The notes beneath the pieces are model-generated. The model ran no database searches and was not told the DNA's origin. It saw only the letters and a list, made by a program, of their open reading frames with translations. A stretch of 64,000 nucleotides of DNA from Humulus lupulus (lineage: Eukaryota; Streptophyta; Magnoliopsida; Rosales; Cannabaceae), in the NCBI RefSeq assembly GCF_963169125.1, contig NC_084802.1:118052903-118116902 (forward strand), in the 5' to 3' direction. Positions 57,053-64,000 of the stretch are shown here, one piece after another (the first letter of the stretch is position 1; each line of letters opens with the position of its first letter). The position numbers and the translations under genes are program-made.

Positions 57053-57802
57053 AACCACTTTCAACTCTTCAGGAGGATAAGGTTTATCCTAAAAGGTGAA
57101 ATTCATAGGCCTATGAATCCATTTATCTTCCAAAATCCTCACATTCTCCTCCAAGCCAATGCGCCACCTTATTCCTTTGTTTACCAAATCCGTCCCCCAA
57201 AGAAGACTTTTCCAAACAAATGATGTTGATAATTTTGGCTTATCTTATAGCACATCACCATTCAAAAAAGTAACTTGCTTTTAAAATTCTGCTTATATAT
57301 TCCAAACTTGCTTCCCAAGACGAGCTTGATTAAACAACTTCAAATCTCTAAAGCCAAGCTCTCTTTTTACTTTAGGATCACAATGAAATAGTCAAAATAT
57401 TTAATGAGACTCTTTGGAAAATGAAAATAATTTATCATGTAAGTTGGAATTGCTTGAATAATAGTTTTTATTAACACCTCTATCGTAGCTGCAAAGAATA
57501 AATGCCCTTTCTAACCCTTAACTCTATTCCAAGCCTTGTTCTTAATGAACTTGAATAATTCAATCTTCTTTCTTCCTACAAAACTAGGCATACCTAAGTA
57601 ATTTTCATAACGAGGGACCATTTTAACACAAAAAATTTCAGCACATGCATTCTTCTCTTCCTCTTTAACAACTTTCCCACAACTAATTTCAAATTTGAAA
57701 AAATTAATTGTTTGCCCCAAGGCTTTTTCATACTTCTCAAGTAAACCCTTTAGGTAAAAACATTCTATTTAGCTTCAAGGAAAACCATACTATCATCAAC
57801 AA
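57053..57802 (-). pseudogene. LINE fragment 1: end of reverse transcriptase domain
   Basis: The minus strand from 57802 reads IVDDSMVFLEAK (the ADD-type catalytic box region of LINE RT), GQTINFFKFEISCGK, ENYLGMPSFVGRKKIELFKF, NKAWNRVKG, VLIKTIIQAIPTYMINYFHF. YLG-P-F-GR-K and IQAIPTY are hallmarks of plant LINE ORF2. The frame continues at 14335 after removal of copia-C (joint KVVDLRLALGEW). Its 5' side is cut by gypsy-G at 57803. Several stops. Confidence 0.85.
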
Positions 57803-58510
57803 TGTTGTACCCAAAAAATATGAGCAGACATGTCTAGTTTGAGATACAAAATAACAGTGGATTGGTTAAATGTATTTATCATATGATGAGGACAATTAGG
57901 ATTTTTTGGAAAAGGTCAAATATGAACTAAGTATTTGACCTAGCTCGCAGTTCAACGTTATAGATAATCCAACTCAGTTCGAAAGCGAGGTGTTGCGATG
58001 GAAGTTATCTGGTCATTTTGATATATCTTTGTATAAGGTTAGTTCAAATGATGTGGTAAATCTGTTCGAGTCATCATATGTGATTTTCGCTTGCAGAGAA
58101 CTGGGGATGAGAAAGACATGCAAGAAGATCTCTAATGATCCGAGATTTATTTCTTGAAAAGTAAAAGATATGATTTCATATATTAAATGTAATTAATTAG
58201 AAATTAAGAAAATATATTGTAATTATGGGTAGTTACCCAAATTTATGTATCACCCAAACCTGTTCATCTCCCAATATAAATAGAAAAGGAATGAGTAGGA
58301 AAAGGGACAGTTATTTTGCATACCAAAAATCTTGAAAAATTATTCTTAGAATGTTCAAAAGTAAAAGTGACTTATGGACTAGGTGGGTTTAACCACTGAA
58401 CCACATAAAATTGTGGTGTGTATTCTTTTCATTTAATTTTTTGTTTATTAAGCCTAAAAGTTATTCTTACTTATTCATAAGTTTCAATTGATGAAAAACC
58501 ACGTTAATAG
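57803..58510 (+). repeat. gypsy-G 5' LTR
   Basis: Starts TGTTGTACCC. TATA box tataaatag at 58275-58283. The 3' border is inferred from the primer-site-like sequence at 58511; no second copy is available to confirm it. Confidence 0.65.
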
Positions 58511-58574
58511 TTTGGTGATTTCATTTAGATCTCTTAGGCTTGATTTTTGTGAGGTTCTGGTTGTAAAGATTGTC

Positions 58575-61453
58575 ATGGTGACCAAAAGATCATCGCACAA
58601 AAAAGAGTCAACTCTTCTGGTGTATCAACGAGAATATGTGCTTCTTATCCCATTGGGAGAAGAAACCTCTCGACTAATAAATATTTCCAACACAACATAG
58701 GGAACAATCAGGACACGGGAAGTTCATCGACACACCCCAGGAGAGAAACTCGTGTTTCCTCCTATTATGTTGGGTAGGTTGAGCAAGAAAATGCTCAACT
58801 TAGAGATCAGCTAGCTAGCGCTAATAGGTGCATTGATGAGATAATGGCAAGGCTACAACTTGTAGTCATTCCAGATAGGGCTGAGCATTGGGCGGGTTGG
58901 TCGGGTTACAAGGCATTTTTACCCGTCCAATGTCATAATCGGGTTAGCAAAAGTGACTCGTAACTTGCCCAATTAAGAAATTTTTTTTTAACCTGTCCAA
59001 TAATTTGGGCGGGTTGGTCGGGTTAACCCGCCCAAACCGAAATTGTATTTTTTTTTGGCGGGTTGGTCGGGTTGGGCGGGTTGGTCAGGTCAACCCGCCC
59101 AAACAAAAGTGGTAATTTTTTTTTAACATTTTTGTAATTTTTTTCTTTTAAATACTAGTACTAATAGTGTGAAGTTTATATTTTTAAGCTTAAAACAATA
59201 TTTTAAATTTATAGTAAAAAAATAAAAACAAAACTTACTTAATTTGTATATTTATTTGAATATATTAAAAATAATAAATTCTTAATTGGGCGGGTTGATA
59301 ATTATTTTCAACCCGCCCAATGTAACAATTGGGCAGTTTAAATTTTGATCGGTTTATTCGGGTTGCATTTTTTGGCGGTTTTTTCGGGTTGGTTTGGGCG
59401 GTTTATTCGGGTTGTAAAATTTTTTGCACAGCCCTAATTCCAGATGCTCAAAGAAGGGCGAATGGCTCCCATCGGACCAGATCTCGCTGATGTTAGTCAT
59501 TCTGTTAGGACTACCACTCCTAGTACAATACCTTCGAGACAAGCTCCTCGAGATGTGCGACAACAAGTTCATCAGGCAAATACTACCTTTACTCAAGAGA
59601 ACAAGAGTGAGATCCCCTCTAATCCATCAGCTCGGGTTCCATCCACTAGAGAAAATAGGTAGGATGTATTTTTACCTGAGGAAAGAGAAATAGTAGTGGA
59701 TGTGGAACACCCTTGAACTGTATTGCCAAATAGTCAACATGCTCCTTCCCTTATCACTATCCTCCTTCACCCATCTGTCACCCATCACCTCCTCGAGCTC
59801 AGGTTTCCCATCAAATAGCTCAAGGAAATGTTTCCTTCCAAGGAAATGTTTCCTTCCAAGGAAATGAACGAAGAAATCTTGCTCCTTCAAGAGAAGCATG
59901 TATGTGTCTCGATCTTATTGCACAAGAATTATAGTTCACATCAATGATCAACCTCATCGTCCTTATCAGCGAGCTATGAGTTTTCCTGAAGGAAGTTGTT
60001 GGATAGAGAGTCATTGTGAGAATAGGTTAGAGAGCGTCCATAATAATTTATTACAGAGATAAGAACCCGACCTGCATGAGTACTTAAATTTAGGTCATAA
60101 TTCCCGAAATAATACCTAAATGGACCTACATGAGTATCTTAACTCACAAAGGAGACAGCAGAATCAAGATTGCGAGTATAGTTACTTGCAGCCGATGGAT
60201 AAACCCATTGAAGGGAGCAAAAACAGGAATGCCCCTGATAACCTAGCTGACACTTGGAAGGACCATAATCTGAATAACGTACCAGTAGGAATAGGAGCTA
60301 ATAATAAACTCCCCATTAACTTGGCAGTTTGCGATACAACCCATGAACAACTAGCTTTTGTGGAAGAGAAAATGAGACTCATTTTAGCTGAAAAGAAAAG
60401 AGATGGTGATGACTTCGATGAAAAGATCGAGCCATTTGCACCTCATATTGTAGCAACCTCATATCCTCATGGGTTCAAGATGCCTCATATGGTGACCTAT
60501 GATGGAACTACTGATCAAGCCAATCACATGGGAACCTTTAATACCTTGATGAGAGCTCACAACATGAGCATCGATCTCCGATGTGTGCTGTTTCCCACCA
60601 CTTTGACCGGAGCTGCTAAAATATGCTTTGCAAATTTCGAAGACACTCGATCACGTTCTATAGTCAATTGTCTTCATATTTTAAAAAACAATTTTGAGCA
60701 GCAAAAGAAAGGCAAGTAGAGGTTGATTCCTTAGCAAACATAAAGAAATAGATAGGAGAAACCCTTAAAGCTTTCATGAATAGATTCATGAATGTTGCGG
60801 CATGAGCTAAAGATGTGGATGATAGTGCAATGCTTATGGTGACGAGATTTGGGATCATTCTAGAAGGACAATTCTTGAAAGAACTCCAAAAGAAGGGAGT
60901 TAGGAATACCAATGAGTTTTTATTGAGAGATTAAGAATGGATAAACCTAGAGCATAATGGACAATGGCAGTGTCAAATAACACCATCATTCAGCCTGTGG
61001 GTACTATCCCCAATGTACCTGTAGCCACTCCACTGGCAACATGTAATGGCTATATCAAAATAATAATGGGAAAGGAATGGCAAGAGCGACCAGGCCAGAA
61101 CTAAAAAGAACAAGGTTGGAGAGATACATGTTTCTGTTTTCAAAGTGTATATCGAATTGATAAAAACACATGAAAATATATACCTAACAAACTCAGCTCA
61201 ACTTCCATAGAAGAAACCCGAGCCCATGAAGAATCAGCAGGCTAAATGGGATTCGACCAAGTTCTGCCTTTCCATAACGACATAGGACATACCACTAATG
61301 ATTGCCATTAGTTAAAGGATGAGATTGAAACACTCATTCGAGTTGGACCACTGGCGTAATACGCTCAAAATAGAGTGATCCCAAATCAACAGATCACCCT
61401 TAATCAACAATAGGTCACAATCAATCAGCAGAATGTTACTGTGGCACCACCTG
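58575..61453 (+). pseudogene. gypsy-G gag (broken)
   Basis: Begins MVTKRSSHKKESTLL at 58575, like the gag starts of D and F. A coiled coil EQENAQLRDQLASANR precedes the MITE; the frame continues after it (LVVIPDAQRRANG). The largest open piece, 60120-60719, carries a capsid-like region (FKMPHMVTYDGTTDQANHMG, LFPTTLTGAAKICFANFE). Near 61265 LFHNDIGHTTNDCH matches the metal-binding motif of D and F gag. Many stops and frameshifts. A short tandem repeat 'aaggaaatgtttccttcc' lies at about 59819-59865. Confidence 0.75.
58876..59436. mobile_element. hAT-type MITE (non-autonomous DNA transposon)
   Basis: 561 bp with terminal inverted repeats TAGGGCTGAGCA and TGCACAGCCCTA (one mismatch) and an exact 8-bp target duplication attccaga at 58868-58875 and 59437-59444. 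An 8-bp duplication is typical of the hAT superfamily. The interior has many 'ggcgggttggtcgggtt' subterminal motifs in both orientations and no coding capacity. Removal restores the gypsy-G gag frame. Confidence 0.93.
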
Positions 61454-62784
61454 TGTAACGTCCCGAATTTGATATTAAGGTTGAGTTCCTAGACTACAGT
61501 GCCTGGAGGGCCTAATTGGGAATATTAAGCGAGTAATGGGTTTTATGCGTGATGATGTGTTATAAATGAATTATGTGGTAATGTGAATTAGACATGCATG
61601 TTTATGTGTATTGAATGTGCATGTGGGCCCATTTCTGTGAATAGGGGCATGTTTGTAATTTTGGCTCGTTGAGGGCATAGATGTAAATATGCATGTGTTT
61701 TGAGTGAGACCCCAGTGTTATGGGGATATATTTGAGATGTGTGGTTCGAGATGATCCTAGGGAGAATATTAGCGAAATAGTCACAACGGGGTCAAATACC
61801 CGACTCGGGGTGAGCCTAGGGGTATTTTGAGAACTTGGCATGTGCTTGGGGTTTACCGAGTAACGGATAATTACCTAGTAATTATTTGGGTATGTCAGGA
61901 TTAAATGGGAATTTATAGGAATACTCGAGGAAATAGCGGGAGGTGGCACATGACAGGATTTCCCTTGGTGGCACTAAAGGACTAGAGATAGACTTAGGGA
62001 CATTTTGGGTATTTTACAACTCGGGATAGACATAAGCTAACCTATATTCTAGAACTGAACAGAAAATAGGGGAAAGTCAACATAACCTCTCAGCTCTCTC
62101 TCTCCCTCACGGTTCTCTCTCTCTCAAAGGGCTAAGGAAGTTTTGTTGCTGAAATTCAAGAGAAAAGGCTTGGAATTCAAGAGAGGTAGTTGAGGTTTAG
62201 CTCAAGGCTGGGTAATTAGTTGAGGTAAGGTTATTTCTATGTTTCTTCTGGTAATTACTGCTGATTTTATTGAGTTGCTGTTGTGGTTCAGAGGTTCTAT
62301 AGGGTTGAACTTTAGGATATGATTTCCGAATTTTGATGAGTTTGTGGGGTATGTTTTAAGGTATCTTTATTAGTTATGCTGCTTTGGTATGAATTGTGGA
62401 GTGAATTATGGGCCTAGGCTCTGATTTGTGTGGATTTTGGATAGGTTGGCTCGTAAAAAAATGGTGGATTTCTGGGTTTTGGAGGCCCGAGCCGTGGCCC
62501 TGTTCTTCAGGTGTCGTGGCTCGCATGTTTGAAGAGGCTGAGAAGTCTCTGGTTTTACCAAGTGTCGGGGCCCTAGGGGGGCATGCCGCAGCCCGCATCC
62601 TTCAGCAGAGAGAGCTTTGCTCTCTGACATGTAGGCATGCTGCAACCCTAAGGGGCATGCCATAGCTAAAATTAGGGGACCAAATTGGAGTTTTAAGCTC
62701 GGGAATCCAAATGTTAAAGCTCGGGAAGGATTCTACTACCTGGGTTAGTAGAATTCGAGATCCTGGAGGCTAGTATGTTATTCC
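61454..62784 (+). repeat. Tekay-type LTR (partial), inserted in gypsy-G
   Basis: Starts TGTAACGTCCCG and follows the same order as the solo LTR at 54139: 'gtgcctggagggcctaattg', 'gcatgtttgtaattttggct', 'gcatgtttatgtg', an (TC)n patch near 62095, and the palindrome 'ttctacta' / 'tagtagaa' near 62730. The 3' part is cut by the next element at 62785. The possible target sequence acctg precedes it; the matching copy is outside the window. Confidence 0.78.
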
Positions 62785-64000
62785 TGTTGGGAAACTTTTA
62801 CAGGATCTTTATTTATTTTCATGTAGATCTAATATTAAAAAATTAATATGAGATAGCCTAGAACATGTTTCAAAAATTGAATTCAAAGAGAAACAATGAT
62901 AAGAGTACTAACAGTAGACGCAGCGGAATGAATGAGTCCTTCCTTCAGTTTCTCTAACCCTTGTATCCTTTCTATCGCAGAGTATTATAAAGAAACTGAA
63001 CAGATCTTCTATTATCTTCACAGTCTTCCAAAGTATCCTTAGAATCACCTAGACTAGAGTGGACAATTCTCAACACATGAGATAGATACAGAGAGAAGAA
63101 GAGAAAAGAATAATAAGAGGCTTAGAAAATGACTTGTGTTTAGAGAGAATCTAAAACTTATCGAAAACTTGTGTTTTTGACTTCTGAACTTCATTTTTGA
63201 CTTCTCTCTTAACATTCCTTTTATAGACTCAATTAGGTCATTTATTTAAAAAAAATCAATAAAATAATAGTCAATTAACAGCCCTAGGTCGAAATTATCA
63301 TGGGCTTTAGGCCCGTGAAATTTCCCATTTGATTATAAGCCCATTGGACTTAAAATCAAGGCATGCATTATTTTCTATTGATTTAATTAATTAAATAATT
63401 ATTTAAATCCTTTATCAAATTAATTATTTATAATTTGAACCTTGATTTAAACTTATTTATTAATTTACATACCAATTTATCTTAATTAATAAATCTGCCA
63501 TAATTTCTTTTTTCTTCTCAAAATTACATACCTCTGTGAAACTATCCGAATTTAACATGGTCAACTTTGATAATTCTCATTGATAATTAAATAAATTAAT
63601 TGAGACTATCTAGATGATTTTATCCAAGGTACAGTGGGGACCATGGGCCTATGAAATCATGCTCCAATAAGTTATCATAAATCTAACAAATAAATTTACT
63701 AACTTATTAATTCCTTGTGACTCCACTAAAGACTCGTAATTGCACTCTTGAATTCATAGAACGCTCTATAACAAATATAGATACGCTATTAATTATCCAT
63801 TGTTACAACCGTAATTGTCACTCAATCCTCTATAGACGGTCTATAATGAGATGAGACTAAAATACCGTTTTACCCCTCAGTGTATTTTATTCTTAAAACA
63901 CTTAGTTCCTTGTAAATGATATTTCAGTAAACTAATTTAATTACTGAAATGAGATCTCTATCATTTAGCACCTTTAACCAAACTAAAAGGAAACCATCAT
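62785..64000. mobile_element. LTR-like sequence of another retrotransposon, right edge outside window
   Basis: Begins TGTTGGGAAACTTTTACAGG, breaking the Tekay-type LTR. It is AT-rich and non-coding over 1.2 kb with 'agcggaatgaatgag' near 62930. The start and the break in the host LTR suggest an LTR end, but without a partner copy or coding region the class is uncertain. Confidence 0.45.

Larger units (their letters stand above)
57803..64000 (+). mobile_element. gypsy-G: degenerate Tat-type Ty3/gypsy element, runs out of the window
   Basis: LTR-like 57803-58510 beginning TGTTGTACCC, followed by tttggtgatttcattta, a changed form of the primer site seen in D and F. Gag-like sequence follows to 61453. 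It is interrupted by a MITE (58876-59436) and by a Tekay-type LTR from 61454. No pol is visible before the right edge. It interrupts the LINE RT domain; the right border is outside the window. Confidence 0.75.

Noticed and set aside
62374..62665. Open frames on both strands in the partial Tekay-type LTR
   Set aside because: Same reason: GC-rich LTR segment with low-complexity translation.

Overview
The window is plant nuclear DNA, most likely from a eudicot. It holds part of one host gene, with plant-style introns and a close match to the ACA1/ACA2 group of Ca2+ pumps. Almost everything else is a stack of retrotransposons inserted into one another. I cannot name the species.

Left part (1-8354). 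A degenerate Ty1/copia element (copia-A, 1-2484) ends about 240 bp from exon 4 of an autoinhibited Ca2+-ATPase gene on the minus strand (exons 2726-6698). Exons 1-4 are intact and encode residues 1 to about 781. The exons for the last membrane segments are not in the window, so they lie beyond copia-A or have been lost. Upstream of the gene is AT-rich intergenic DNA with a small repeat cluster.

Right part (8355-64000). The outermost host is a degenerate LINE on the minus strand. Its pieces lie at 57802-57053, 14335-13558 and 8740-8355 and join in frame when the insertions are removed. Into it went copia-B (8741-13552, TSD agatt), copia-C (14336-57047, TSD aaatc) and gypsy-G (from 57803 to beyond the right edge). 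Copia-C was hit in its 5' LTR by the Tat-type gypsy-D (15159-51317, TSD agggg) and in its 3' LTR by a Tekay-type solo LTR (54139-56592). Gypsy-D was hit by the Tekay/Del chromovirus gypsy-E (24072-47140, TSD attgg). The 3' LTR of gypsy-E was hit by a second Tat-type element, gypsy-F (25754-40467, TSD ggaag). Gypsy-G carries a hAT-type MITE (58876-59436, 8-bp TSD attccaga) and a Tekay-type LTR (from 61454), which is itself interrupted by another LTR-like sequence (from 62785). LTR divergence, judged by eye, falls from outside to inside: about 10% for D, 2% for E and 1.5% for F.

Coding content. Every element is mutated. Gypsy-F is the best preserved: its integrase is intact, but its gag and RNase H are broken. 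Both well-sampled Tat elements (D and F) carry, between pol and the 3' LTR, an additional gene on the strand opposite to gag-pol. It has its own TATA box, several predicted introns, an N-terminal domain like the 'putative gypsy type transposon' family (Pfam Transposase_28), a basic or polyglutamine middle and a coiled-coil C-terminus. Between pol and this antisense gene each element has its own tandem array. These antisense genes and arrays are the most interesting features of the window.
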